Part shown: piece by piece, positions 7,816-16,144 of the stretch | Position numbering within the stretch: the first letter of the stretch is position 1 | Layout of the letters: every line of letters begins with the position of its first letter | Notes under the pieces: model-generated | Databases searched by the model: none | Told to the model about the DNA's origin: nothing | Seen by the model: the letters and a program-made list of their open reading frames with translations, nothing else | Made by a program: the position numbers and the translations under genes | DNA from: CAYRZL01 sp964428795 | GTDB lineage: Bacteria; Bacillota; Clostridia; Lachnospirales; Lachnospiraceae | Length of the DNA stretch: 31,027 nucleotides | Reading direction: 5' to 3' | Assembly (NCBI GenBank): GCA_964428795.1 | Contig: CAYRZL010000023.1 | Span: 1-31,027 of the forward strand

Positions 7816-8715
7816 ATGAACGAAATAGAAATGGCAGAAAGTATGAAAAAGGCGCAGGTTCTCATTGAAGCCCTGCCTTATATCCAGCATTTTAACCGCA
7901 AGATCATCGTTGTGAAATATGGCGGAAGTGCGATGGTAGATGAGAAATTAAAGCATCAGGTTATTCAGGATGTGACTTTGTTGAAGCTGGTAGGATTCAA
8001 GCCGATCATTGTGCATGGCGGCGGCAAGGAGATCAGCAAATGGGTGGCAAAGTCCGGCATGGAACCAGAGTTTATCAATGGACTTCGAAAAACAGATGAG
8101 GCTACCATGGAAATTGCGGAGATGGTACTTGGAAAAGTCGGAAAATCTCTGGTGTCCATGGTGCAGGAGCTTGGTGTTCGTGCAGTGAGCATCAGCGGGA
8201 AAGACGGCGGTTTATTGAAGGTGAAAAAGAAATATTCCGACGGACAGGATATCGGTTTTGTAGGCGAAGTGAAAGCGGTGGACCCGAAGATTCTTTATGA
8301 TCTGCTGGAAAAGGATTTTCTTCCGATCGTATGTCCTATCGGTCTGGATGATGAGTTCCACACATACAATATCAATGCGGATGATGCGGCATGTGCCATT
8401 GCCCGTGCGGTAAATGCGGAAAAACTGGCGTTTCTGACGGATATTGAAGGCGTATACCGTAACCCGGATGACCGCAGCAGCCTGCTTTCAGAGCTGACCG
8501 TCAGTGCGGCCAAAAAACTGATCGGAAGCGGAAATATCGGCGGCGGTATGCTGCCGAAGCTGAGCAACTGTATCGATGCCATCGAAAACGGAGTATCCAG
8601 AGTGCATATTCTGGACGGACGTATCGCACATTGTCTGCTGCTTGAGATTTTCACAAATAAGGGAATCGGAACAGCCATCATCGGAGACAAAGAGAGGAAA
8701 TTTTATCATGAATAA
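7816..8715 (+). CDS. argB: N-acetylglutamate kinase
   Basis: ArgB phosphorylates N-acetylglutamate with ATP. The sequence shows the amino-acid-kinase glycine loops KYGGSAM and VHGGGKEIS, the substrate region GLRKTDEATM, and NIGGGMLPKL. The start chosen is the ATG at 7816 with GGAGG five bases upstream, giving 299 residues; a GTG at 7798 with AAAGGA upstream is an alternative. An N-terminal helix (KKAQVLIEALPYIQHF) before the first strand is the extension found in arginine-inhibited hexameric kinases and absent from the shorter E. coli enzyme. Feedback inhibition by arginine is therefore likely, as expected when ArgJ recycles acetyl groups. The last eight bases overlap argD. Confidence 0.96.
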   Translation: MNEIEMAESMKKAQVLIEALPYIQHFNRKIIVVKYGGSAMVDEKLKHQVIQDVTLLKLVGFKPIIVHGGGKEISKWVAKSGMEPEFINGLRKTDEATMEIAEMVLGKVGKSLVSMVQELGVRAVSISGKDGGLLKVKKKYSDGQDIGFVGEVKAVDPKILYDLLEKDFLPIVCPIGLDDEFHTYNINADDAACAIARAVNAEKLAFLTDIEGVYRNPDDRSSLLSELTVSAAKKLIGSGNIGGGMLPKLSNCIDAIENGVSRVHILDGRIAHCLLLEIFTNKGIGTAIIGDKERKFYHE

Positions 8716-9904
8716 ACAGGATTATATCAATGGCGCCGAAGAGGCGCTGCTTCATACATACAATCGTTATCAGGTCGTGTTTGAGAAGGGCGAGGGTGTA
8801 TACCTTTATGATACGGACGGAAAGAAATATCTGGATTTTGCGGCAGGCATTGCAGTGTGCGCTTTCGGATACGGAAAGAAAGAGTACAATGATGCCCTGA
8901 AAGCCCAGATTGATAAAAATCTGCTGCACACGTCAAATCTGTACTACAACGTTCCTATCATGGAAGCCGCAAAGAAATTGCTGGCAGCAGCTTGTATGGA
9001 CCGGGTATTCTTTACTAACAGCGGTACGGAGGCGATCGAGGGAGCGATAAAGGCTGCGAAGAAATATGCCTACACCAGAGACGGACACGCAGGACATGAG
9101 ATCATTGCCATGAATCATTCCTTCCATGGACGTAGTCTGGGCGCATTATCCGTAACCGGAACGAAGCATTATCAGGAGCCCTTTGAGCCTTTGATTCCGG
9201 GCATCCGTTTTGCGGACTTTAATGATCTTGAGAGTGTAAAAGCGCAGGTGACAGACAGAACCTGTGCGGTTATTATGGAGACGGTACAGGGAGAGGGCGG
9301 TATCTATCCGGCTGATCCTGAATTTCTGGCAGGTGTGCGTGCGCTCTGTGATGAAAACGATATTTTATTGATCCTGGATGAGGTTCAGTGCGGTATGGGA
9401 CGTACCGGAGAGATGTTTGCATGGCAGCATTATGGCATCAAACCGGATATCATGACTTCGGCGAAGGCCCTTGGCTGTGGCGTGCCGGTAGGGGCATTTC
9501 TGATGACGGAGCGCGTGGCAGAAAAATCACTGGCGCCGGGGGATCACGGAACCACCTATGGGGGAAATCCTTTCGTGGGAACTGCTGTGAGTACAGTATT
9601 GGATCTGATGGAGAAAGAAAACCTTCTGGCTCATGTGAAAGAAATTGCTGCTTATATGAGTGAGAAACTGGATAAAATTGCGGAAAAATATGATTTTGTG
9701 ACTGCGCATCGCGGCATGGGACTGATACAGGGGCTTGTGCTGACAAAACCGGTGGGAACAGTAGCTGCAAAGGCACTGGAGGAGGGGCTGCTTGTTATTA
9801 CAGCAGGCAGTGATGTACTCCGGTTTGTGCCGCCCCTTGTGATCGAAAAGGAGCATGTGGATGAGATGGAGGAAAAGCTGGTGCGGGTGTTTGAGCATAT
9901 ATAA
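8708..9904 (+). CDS. argD: Acetylornithine aminotransferase
   Basis: ArgD is a class III PLP aminotransferase that converts N-acetylglutamate semialdehyde to N-acetylornithine with glutamate as amino donor. The 398-residue protein contains NSGTEAIEGAIK for phosphate binding, the HSFHGRS region, the cofactor-binding LDEVQCGMGRTG, and the Schiff-base lysine in TSAKALGCG (Lys253). The ATG at 8708 overlaps the argB stop and has GAGAGG upstream; a longer in-frame extension into argB was rejected. It is the last gene of the arginine operon and is followed by a hairpin terminator. Confidence 0.96.
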   Translation: MNKQDYINGAEEALLHTYNRYQVVFEKGEGVYLYDTDGKKYLDFAAGIAVCAFGYGKKEYNDALKAQIDKNLLHTSNLYYNVPIMEAAKKLLAAACMDRVFFTNSGTEAIEGAIKAAKKYAYTRDGHAGHEIIAMNHSFHGRSLGALSVTGTKHYQEPFEPLIPGIRFADFNDLESVKAQVTDRTCAVIMETVQGEGGIYPADPEFLAGVRALCDENDILLILDEVQCGMGRTGEMFAWQHYGIKPDIMTSAKALGCGVPVGAFLMTERVAEKSLAPGDHGTTYGGNPFVGTAVSTVLDLMEKENLLAHVKEIAAYMSEKLDKIAEKYDFVTAHRGMGLIQGLVLTKPVGTVAAKALEEGLLVITAGSDVLRFVPPLVIEKEHVDEMEEKLVRVFEHI

Positions 9905-9926
9905 CTAAATGATGTATAGCGATATC

Positions 9927-9976
9927 AATAGGGTGTCCCTGAAGCCGGTTCATGGTTTTGGGGACACTATTTTCTG
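9927..9976 (+). terminator. Terminator of the arginine operon
   Basis: GTGTCCC (9933-9939) pairs with GGGACAC (9961-9967), extended by AATA/TATT around a two-G bulge, and is followed by TATTTTCT. The loop is long, about 21 bases. It begins 23 bases after the argD stop. Confidence 0.65.
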
Positions 9977-10003
9977 AATTGCAGCTGCTTAAGTATAAAG
10001 CTG

Positions 10004-10033
10004 TTGACTTAGTTTATGAGATTGAAGTACAAT
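10004..10033 (+). promoter_or_regulatory. Promoter of the glycan locus
   Basis: TTGACT (10004-10009) and TACAAT (10028-10033) are spaced by 18 bases. The predicted transcript has a leader of about 225 bases before the DUF4422 gene, and that leader contains a short remnant of a Big_2-like coding sequence. Nothing else was recognised in the 365 bases between argD and the glycosyltransferase gene. Confidence 0.6.
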
Positions 10034-10089
10034 AAAAAAAATATGTCTTTCATATATGATAAAGATGAGACTGACGAGAGAAAATAAGT

Positions 10090-10167
10090 TTGAAAAAAAG
10101 AATTACGGTTATTTCAGAGGATGGGCAATTTACAGCAGAATGTAAGGTAACAGTAAAGTATTACTGA
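10090..10167 (+). pseudogene. Remnant resembling the end of a Big_2 (Ig-like) domain
   Basis: From 10090 to the TGA at 10165 the sequence translates to 25 residues that include ITVISEDGQFTAECKVTVKY. This closely resembles the last strands of the Ig-like domain in the surface protein at 29572 (IRVTTEDGDQTAECQVTV). There is no usable start codon, and the frame closes just upstream, so it is probably the stump of a lost surface-protein gene. Confidence 0.4.
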
Positions 10168-10269
10168 ATATGTGATAATTTCAGGAAGATGGATCTTACA
10201 GGAAATTAATGAAGCAGTATCTTTATATGTTAAATAGTGGACAAAAAAATGTGAGGTTGAGAGCAAACA

Positions 10270-11055
10270 ATGAATATTAAAATTATCATTGCAACACACA
10301 AATCATATGATATGCCAAATGATTCTGTGTATCTCCCTCTTCATGTAGGGAGGGAGGGCAGGGAAGCGCTGCCATATACACCGGATAATACAGGTGAGAA
10401 TATATCCGAAAAAAATCGCAGTTTTTGTGAGTTGACAGGACTTTACTGGGCATGGAAAAATCTGGATTGTGATTATCTTGGTCTGGTGCACTACAGGAGA
10501 TATTTTACTGTCAGAAATAAGATATATCAGAAAAAGCATACTCCTATGGAGAGTGTATTGACAGAACGGGAAGTAAAAAAACTGCTGTCTGAGCATGATA
10601 TTATTATGCCAAAGAAACGTCATTATTATATTGAGACACTTTATTCTCACTATGCTCATACACATTATGCGGAGCATCTGGATATTACAAGAAAAGTTAT
10701 ACAGGAAAAATGTCCTGATTATCTGGAAGCTTTTGATTCTGTAATGAAGCAGACTTCCGGCTATATGTTTAATATGTATATAATGCGAAAGGATTTGTCG
10801 GATGCCTATTGTGAATGGTTGTTTGACATTTTGTTTGAATTGGAGCGCCGTATGGAAGGACAGGAATACAGTGCATTTCAATGGCGGCTTTATGGTAGAG
10901 TCAGCGAGTTATTGTTGAATGTTTGGCTTTTAAAACAGGACAAGCCCGTTAAAGAGATTCCTTACCTGTACATAGAGAAAGTAAACTGGAGAAAAAAAGG
11001 AGCGGCTTTTTTGAAAGCGAAATTCAGAAATAAAAAATATGAAGGAAGTTTTTAA
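10270..11055 (+). CDS. DUF4422 family glycosyltransferase
   Basis: The 261-residue protein begins with a short strand typical of GT-A folds (IKIIIATHK) and has the two signature blocks of the DUF4422 family: GENISEKNRSFCELTGLYWAWKN at about residues 42-64, here given in two overlapping parts as GENISEKNRSFCE and CELTGLYWAWKN, and GLVHYRRYF at about 71-79. Members of this family occur in capsule and O-antigen clusters and are believed to transfer single sugars in the cytoplasm; the sugar is not predictable. The next gene, glf, makes UDP-galactofuranose, so galactofuranose is a possible donor. The frame ends within the ribosome binding region of glf, implying translational coupling. Confidence 0.85.
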   Translation: MNIKIIIATHKSYDMPNDSVYLPLHVGREGREALPYTPDNTGENISEKNRSFCELTGLYWAWKNLDCDYLGLVHYRRYFTVRNKIYQKKHTPMESVLTEREVKKLLSEHDIIMPKKRHYYIETLYSHYAHTHYAEHLDITRKVIQEKCPDYLEAFDSVMKQTSGYMFNMYIMRKDLSDAYCEWLFDILFELERRMEGQEYSAFQWRLYGRVSELLLNVWLLKQDKPVKEIPYLYIEKVNWRKKGAAFLKAKFRNKKYEGSF

Positions 11056-11059
11056 AGGT

Positions 11060-12163
11060 ATGAAGCAATACGACTATCTGATTGTGGGCGCCGGCTTGTA
11101 TGGAGCTGTTTTTGCACAGCAGGCGAAGGAGGCCGGTAAAAGATGCCTGGTGATCGATAAAAGAGATCATGTGGGCGGGAATATTTATACGGAAGAAATT
11201 GCAGACATACAGGTACACAAATATGGCGCGCACATTTTTCATACGTCTCAGAGAAAAGTATGGGAGTATGTGAATCGTTTTGCAGACTTTAACAGGTTCA
11301 CAAATTCGCCTATTGCAAATTATAAGGGAGAGATCTACAATATGCCCTTTAACATGAATACCTTCCATGCCCTGTGGGGGGTCTCATCGCCGGAAGAGGC
11401 AAGGGAAATGATTGACCGGCAGAGAGCAGAGCGTTATGTAGAAAAGCCGGGAAATCTGGAAGAACAGGCGATCAATCTGGTGGGCACAGACGTGTACGAA
11501 AAGCTGGTAAAGGGATATACCGAGAAGCAGTGGGGAAGACGGGCGACGGAGCTGCCTGCGTTTATCATAAAGCGTTTACCGGTTCGCTTTACTTACGATA
11601 ATAATTATTTTGACGATATTTATCAGGGGATTCCCGTTGGCGGGTATACAAAGATGATTCAGCGTATGCTGGAGGGTATCGAAGTAAAACTGGAAACGGA
11701 TTATCTGACGCAGCGGGAGAAATATAGCAGTTTGGCGCAAACAATCATCTATACGGGAACAATAGACGGATATTTTGATTATTGTTTTGGTGAGCTTGAG
11801 TATCGTTCACTGAGATTCGAGACAGAGCTGTTGGATATGGAAAATTATCAGGGAAATGCAGTTGTGAATTATACGGAGTTTGAAATTCCGTACACGCGAA
11901 TTATTGAGCATAAGCATTTTGAATTTGGCAGACAGCCGCAGACAGTGATTACGAGAGAATATCCAGAAGTTTGGAAACGGGAGGGTGAACCGTATTATCC
12001 GTTGAATAACGAAAAAAATCAGGCGTTGTATCATAGATATTCTGCGTTGGCTGCGAAAGAGAAAAATATGATTTTCGGGGGCCGTTTGGGTCAGTATCGT
12101 TATTTTGATATGGATGATACGGTGGAGGCTTCGCTACAGTGCTTTAAAAGTATATTGAGATAA
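11060..12163 (+). CDS. glf: UDP-galactopyranose mutase
   Basis: Glf is an FAD enzyme that interconverts UDP-galactopyranose and UDP-galactofuranose, the donor for galactofuranose in surface glycans. From the ATG at 11060 (GAAGGAAG upstream) it has 367 residues, the usual length; an ATG at 11039 in the same frame has a poor site. The FAD-binding motif VGAGLYG is at residues 9-15, followed by VIDKRDHVGGN. YGAHIFHTS and the C-terminal GRLGQYRYFDMDD are conserved in the family. Together with the upstream DUF4422 enzyme it suggests a galactofuranose-containing polymer. Confidence 0.96.
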   Translation: MKQYDYLIVGAGLYGAVFAQQAKEAGKRCLVIDKRDHVGGNIYTEEIADIQVHKYGAHIFHTSQRKVWEYVNRFADFNRFTNSPIANYKGEIYNMPFNMNTFHALWGVSSPEEAREMIDRQRAERYVEKPGNLEEQAINLVGTDVYEKLVKGYTEKQWGRRATELPAFIIKRLPVRFTYDNNYFDDIYQGIPVGGYTKMIQRMLEGIEVKLETDYLTQREKYSSLAQTIIYTGTIDGYFDYCFGELEYRSLRFETELLDMENYQGNAVVNYTEFEIPYTRIIEHKHFEFGRQPQTVITREYPEVWKREGEPYYPLNNEKNQALYHRYSALAAKEKNMIFGGRLGQYRYFDMDDTVEASLQCFKSILR

Positions 12164-12410
12164 GAGAAAAAAGATAATTGAAAAAGCAGACAGAGGGAAA
12201 AGTCGGAACTTTCCCAGTACTATGATGAAAAGCTGCATATGCCTACATGTTGCGACCGGAATATTTTAGCCAAAACACTGTCAAACTCGGGATGATAATG
12301 AATCGGATGGCAGTAAAAAATGACGCTGGAATATTTGTTCCAGAGTTGTTTTATTGTATGACGGGCATGCCATCAGTCTGTGGTTAAAGTCCACGCGAGC
12401 GTAGTTGCCA
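12164..12410. other. Non-coding stretch with hairpins and possible gene debris
   Basis: No intact gene is present. A stem GGGAAAAGT/ACTTTCCC lies at 12195-12215. A frame from 12182 to 12295 reads 37 protein-like residues (including QYYDEKLHMPTCCDRN) without a start codon and may be a gene remnant. A second hairpin at 12326-12343 is listed separately. Confidence 0.4.
12326..12354 (+). terminator. Possible terminator after glf
   Basis: CTGGAATATTTGTTCCAG forms a six-base-pair stem with a six-base loop, followed by AGTTGTTTTATT. It lies about 160 bases after glf. The stem is short, so strength is uncertain. Confidence 0.4.
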
Positions 12411-12439
12411 TTGACAACTTCTACTAAAAATGGTAATAT
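12411..12439 (+). promoter_or_regulatory. Near-consensus promoter ahead of the broken phosphotransferase gene
   Basis: A perfect TTGACA (12411-12416) and TAATAT (12434-12439) are spaced by 17 bases, with TGG just before the -10 as an extended element. This is the best promoter in the window and lies about 80 bases before the ATG at 12521. Confidence 0.7.
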
Positions 12440-12520
12440 TTCGTTGCTGTTTGATCAAAAAATTTAATTCCAGGACGCAATAAAAGAATTTTTTGAATAT
12501 CTGTTAAGGAGTTTGTAAAT

Positions 12521-14055
12521 ATGTTTAAAATAGGCGAAGTATATAAAGGTTTTCGAAAAATATTAAAACGTGAATCTTAGAAAACGAATACATTTGAGGA
12601 AGAATCTATTGAAACTCAGGGAGGGGGTGGTAGAAAGAATATTGAAGACGAAGAATTGGACGAGGTCAGAAATTGGCTGGAAGGATATGACAAGGATCAT
12701 ATTTGGGCATTTAATGCCGGAAATTCAGGTCAGGATTTTCGGGGAAATCCCAAATATTTGTTTGTGTATATCAATTATTATCGGACAGATATCAGAGCAT
12801 ACTGGATCTGCAGAACAGAGGAGACGATCAACACTGTAAGAGAGCTTGGTTTTCATGGTTTTTTGCTGAATAGTCCAGCGGCAGCATATGCGATTGAAAA
12901 AACAGGAGTGGCTGTCAATGAGCAGGTACGAGCTTTGATCCCTTTTGGTTCTGATACAAAATTATTGAATCTTTGGCATGGAAATGGTTTTAAAACATGT
13001 GAACGCGCACGGATTGAGGATGATGATGATCTTAGACTGGAGTTGGCTTCAAAGTATATTAAATGTAACGCTTCGTATCAGAATAATCAGATTGTTTGTT
13101 GTGTGAATCCTTTGCAGGAGAAGATTCTTTTGAGTTATATGGGTGTTCCAAAGCGCAATATGTTGCATGCTGGATATGCTCGGTGTATATATCAACAAAG
13201 ATATAAACCGATCGAGACATTTAATCATGATATTCTGATGGAAAAGGGGCTTGGCTCAGAAACAAAACTTGCAGTTTATGTCCCTACTTTCAGGGAGCAG
13301 CGGGGCAATACCTTTGCTGAAGCAATACCGGATCTGGAATCACTGTATAGATGCTGTGAGCTCAATCATATTTTGCTGATTTTTAAAATGCATCCTTTGA
13401 TGGAAAAGGAAACAGGTTTCCTGACTGCGAAGGAGAATTATGGTGATAGACCATATTTTCTGTTTTGGGATAATCGTAATGATATTTATGAAATTATTAA
13501 CAGGATTGATTTGCTGATTTATGATTATTCCAGCATTTTCAATGATTTTCTGCTTGGCGGAGTGAAAAACTACATCCGTTATATCTATGACAGTGAGAAT
13601 ATGGTTTCTGCCGCATGTGTTAATAACGAAGCAGAGTATTATCAATATACATATGGCATGATCTCCTTACAAATTGTCCGAATCGACTGGAAATTTCAGG
13701 ATTTAGTTTTTTGGTTAATGGGAAAATTCGTATACGGGAGTTATTGGTAACAGCGGATATTATCGTTGGAGATTATAGAGATACCTTGTTTGAAGCGGTT
13801 CTTCTGGAAAAACCGATCTTTTTTACTGGATTTGATTATGAAAAGAAGTTGAAAGATGCTAATGTAGTCCGCGATTTTTCTGAAATTAATCCGTTTCCTG
13901 TTGTCCGAACTGCAGAGGAATTAGCGGCATGGATTACAGATTCAAAAGAATATGATTATGCCTCCCTTCGAACATTCAGGGAGAAATATTTCGAATTCTG
14001 TGATGGACATACAGCGGAAAGAATTTTAGATTATATGAGAAATAACGATAAATAG
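12521..14055 (+). pseudogene. Broken CDP-glycerol glycerophosphotransferase-like gene
   Basis: A good start (TAAGGAG ten bases before the ATG at 12521) opens a frame that meets a TAG at 12578-12580, then continues open to 13750. The continuation has the teichoic-acid polymerase hallmarks: LLNLWHGNG (His153), PTFREQ, FKMHPLME (His291) and LLIYDYSSIFNDF. Near 13707-13712 a run of six Ts interrupts the frame; one more T would join DLVF to LVNGKIRIRELL and carry it to 14055, for 511 residues in all. The extra C-terminal part repeats the DYSS-type motif as VGDYRDTLFEA, so the protein looks like one transferase joined to the end of a second. The family polymerises or attaches polyol phosphates from CDP-activated donors at the membrane. 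Function is probably lost, unless the lesions are sequencing errors. Confidence 0.75.
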
Positions 14056-14070
14056 TGCGAGAAGAGAGCG

Positions 14071-14107
14071 TTCCTCAAGTCATGAAATGACTTGAGGAAT
14101 GTTTATT
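14071..14107 (+). terminator. Terminator after the broken phosphotransferase gene
   Basis: A perfect 13-bp stem (14071-14083 with 14087-14099) with a GAA loop is followed by TGTTTATT, 15 bases after the stop at 14055. Confidence 0.7.
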
Positions 14108-14266
14108 CCAGCGAGAATGTGCGATATGCTATGAGCGGAGAGGCCGGATTATGAGCAAAGTTAGCTGCGAAGCAGTGCGAAAGCACCGTAGGCGCGGCTT
14201 TGCGAATGGCGTGGGCTGAACTGTTACTTTTTGGGAAAAGAACTGTCATGAAAAAGAACTGTCTGG
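14108..14266. other. Non-coding, partly structured spacer
   Basis: No gene is seen. The stretch is more GC-rich than the flanking spacers and contains a GTGC-GAAA-GCAC tetraloop hairpin at 14175-14186, several GCGAA-containing near-repeats, and a direct repeat of AAAAGAACTGTC at 14236-14247 and 14252-14263. It could be a dispersed intergenic repeat, which a genome search would show. Confidence 0.35.
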
Positions 14267-14295
14267 TTGCTAAAACAGGATAAATATGATAAAGT
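14267..14295 (+). promoter_or_regulatory. Candidate promoter of the export and polyol cluster
   Basis: TTGCTA (14267-14272) and TAAAGT (14290-14295) are spaced by 17 bases with TGA ahead of the -10. An imperfect palindrome GGGATAGTATACCC at 14306-14319 falls near the start of transcription and could be an operator. No other convincing promoter was found from here to the end of the window. Confidence 0.45.
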
Positions 14296-14345
14296 AAAAA
14301 AATGTGGGATAGTATACCCTTTTTAGAGTTTATTGAGGTGACATC

Positions 14346-15248
14346 GTGCTAGAAACAAATGATTTATTCCGGCAGACAGCTTTGGAAAATGATTCTCTGT
14401 ATATGTTGACGCAGGATGATATTCAGGCAATTCAAAAAGTTTTACTGGAACAAATGGAAGATTTTCATTATGTATGTCAAAAATATGGTCTGCAGTATGC
14501 CATGGTCGGAGGAACCGCATTGGGAGCTGTGCGTCACAAAGGATTTATCCCATGGGATGAGGATTTAGACGTCTGTATGCCCCGCAGGGATTATGACAGG
14601 TTTCAGAAATTGTTTGAAAAAGAGTTTGGAGACAAATACTGGGTGCAGAGCGTGAAAACCAATCCGAAATATGATCTGAATTTTATGAAGATCCGGAAAA
14701 AGGGTACCAGATATGTGGAAATATTTGAGCCGGACATGCAGCAGGCAGGCATATTCATCGATATATTTTGTGTGGAAAATACTTACAATAATTCCCTGTT
14801 GCGGCGCTTGCAGGGAATGATCGTAAATGGACTGCTGTTGTGCGTATCCTGTGTCAGAATTTATAATAAGAAAGACCGTCTTTTAGCATATATGCCAGAG
14901 TCATCAAAGAAAGCGGTTCAGATGATAAAGCTGAAAGCTGCTATCGGAAAGATGCTTTCCTTTCGCAGTATAACAAGGTGGTGCCTGAGTATAGAAAAAT
15001 GGGCGGGAAAGTGTAAAAATGATACGTCGAAATACATTACGGTTCCCGCTGGAAGAAAACATTTCTTTGGAGAAATTTATGAAAGAGACGTGTTTTTTCC
15101 GGCGAAAAAGGCAGAGTTTGAGGGAAGGCAGTTTTATATTGTGGGGGATGCCCATGTGTATCTGACAAAATTTTTTGGAAATTATATGGAAATTCCGCCG
15201 GTTGACAAGAGAGAGCGTCATAGTATAATTGAATTTCGGTTACAGTAA
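14346..15248 (+). CDS. LicD family phosphotransferase
   Basis: LicD-family enzymes are nucleotidyltransferase-fold proteins that move a phosphorylated group from a CDP-activated donor (choline phosphate in classic LicD, ribitol phosphate in the related fukutin proteins) to a glycan. The 300-residue product has VGGTALGAVRHKGFIPWDED at about residues 53-72 and the metal-binding DEDLD at 71-75, followed by MPRRDYDRF. The start is a GTG at 14346 with GAGGTG five bases upstream. No choline-activation genes (licA, licB, licC) are in the window, so the transferred group need not be choline. Gene order implies co-expression with the second LicD and the exporter downstream. Confidence 0.9.
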   Translation: MLETNDLFRQTALENDSLYMLTQDDIQAIQKVLLEQMEDFHYVCQKYGLQYAMVGGTALGAVRHKGFIPWDEDLDVCMPRRDYDRFQKLFEKEFGDKYWVQSVKTNPKYDLNFMKIRKKGTRYVEIFEPDMQQAGIFIDIFCVENTYNNSLLRRLQGMIVNGLLLCVSCVRIYNKKDRLLAYMPESSKKAVQMIKLKAAIGKMLSFRSITRWCLSIEKWAGKCKNDTSKYITVPAGRKHFFGEIYERDVFFPAKKAEFEGRQFYIVGDAHVYLTKFFGNYMEIPPVDKRERHSIIEFRLQ

Positions 15249-15297
15249 GAGGATTGTTTGAAAATAATTTGCAGGAAAAGAAGGAAGAATAGACAGG

Positions 15298-16122
15298 ATG
15301 GGACAACAGAAAACGGATGAGCATCTTTTGTCACTGGAAGAAATACATGAGCGAGAATTAAAGATGCTGAAGCTTTTTGTGAATATATGCGAGGAGCATG
15401 ATTTGAGATATTACCTTGCAGGGGGGACTCTGTTGGGAGCGATCCGGCATCAGGGATTTATTCCGTGGGACGACGATGTCGATGTGCTGATGCCGAGACC
15501 GGATTATGAGAGATTTCAGGATATTGTAAGGGAACAGCCCTTAAGACCGGCTTATGAATTTCATTCCTCTGCACTTAGCAATCTTCTGGATCCTTTTTGC
15601 AAGATGTTTGACTTGTCAACCAGAGTGGATAAAGACTGGGTTGCAGATGAATATGACCGTAATCTGTGGATCGACATTTTCCCGATCGACGGTTTGCCGG
15701 AGGATGACAGGGAAACAGAGCGGATTTACCGGAAAATGCTGGCAGCCAGGAGGCGTCTGCGTTTTATGAAAGCGAAAACCGGAACCGGGAAGAGCAGATT
15801 AAAAATCATTGTTAAACCGATATTAAAGCCATTTGCCATTCTTCTTTTTGGGAAATGGCGTACCGTTCGATATATGGAGAACATAGCCAGGACATATCCT
15901 TTTGAAAGCAGTCGTTATGTGGGCGGTGTGGCGTTTGGATATGGTCCTCAGGAAAAAATGGTCCGGGAAGATTACGAACCGCAGACAGAGGTAATATTTG
16001 AGGGATGCAAAGTTATGGCACCTGCGTGCTATGACTATTATCTGACTGCGCTTTACGGGAATTATATGGAATTTCCGCCGGAAGATAAACGCCAGGTTCA
16101 TTTTATGAAAATATATGGGTAG
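15298..16122 (+). CDS. LicD family phosphotransferase
   Basis: A second LicD protein of 274 residues, 49 bases after the first. It has AGGTLLGAIRHQGFIPWDDD leading to the acidic metal site DDDVD (Asp58-Asp62), then MPRPDYERF, and a downstream LWIDIFPIDGLPEDD block. The ATG at 15298 has AAGGAAG ten bases upstream. It differs clearly from the first copy outside the core, so the two probably modify different acceptor sugars or positions instead of being a recent duplication. The donor is unknown; a CDP-polyol or CDP-choline are both possible. Confidence 0.9.
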   Translation: MGQQKTDEHLLSLEEIHERELKMLKLFVNICEEHDLRYYLAGGTLLGAIRHQGFIPWDDDVDVLMPRPDYERFQDIVREQPLRPAYEFHSSALSNLLDPFCKMFDLSTRVDKDWVADEYDRNLWIDIFPIDGLPEDDRETERIYRKMLAARRRLRFMKAKTGTGKSRLKIIVKPILKPFAILLFGKWRTVRYMENIARTYPFESSRYVGGVAFGYGPQEKMVREDYEPQTEVIFEGCKVMAPACYDYYLTALYGNYMEFPPEDKRQVHFMKIYG

Positions 16123-16144
16123 AATGTGATTTAGGAGAAATTTT

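Noticed and set aside
12578..12580. UAG as a pyrrolysine or read-through codon
   Set aside because: The same gene also has a frameshift, and there is no pyrrolysine gene or catalytic reason for such a residue near the N-terminus, so decay or error is simpler.
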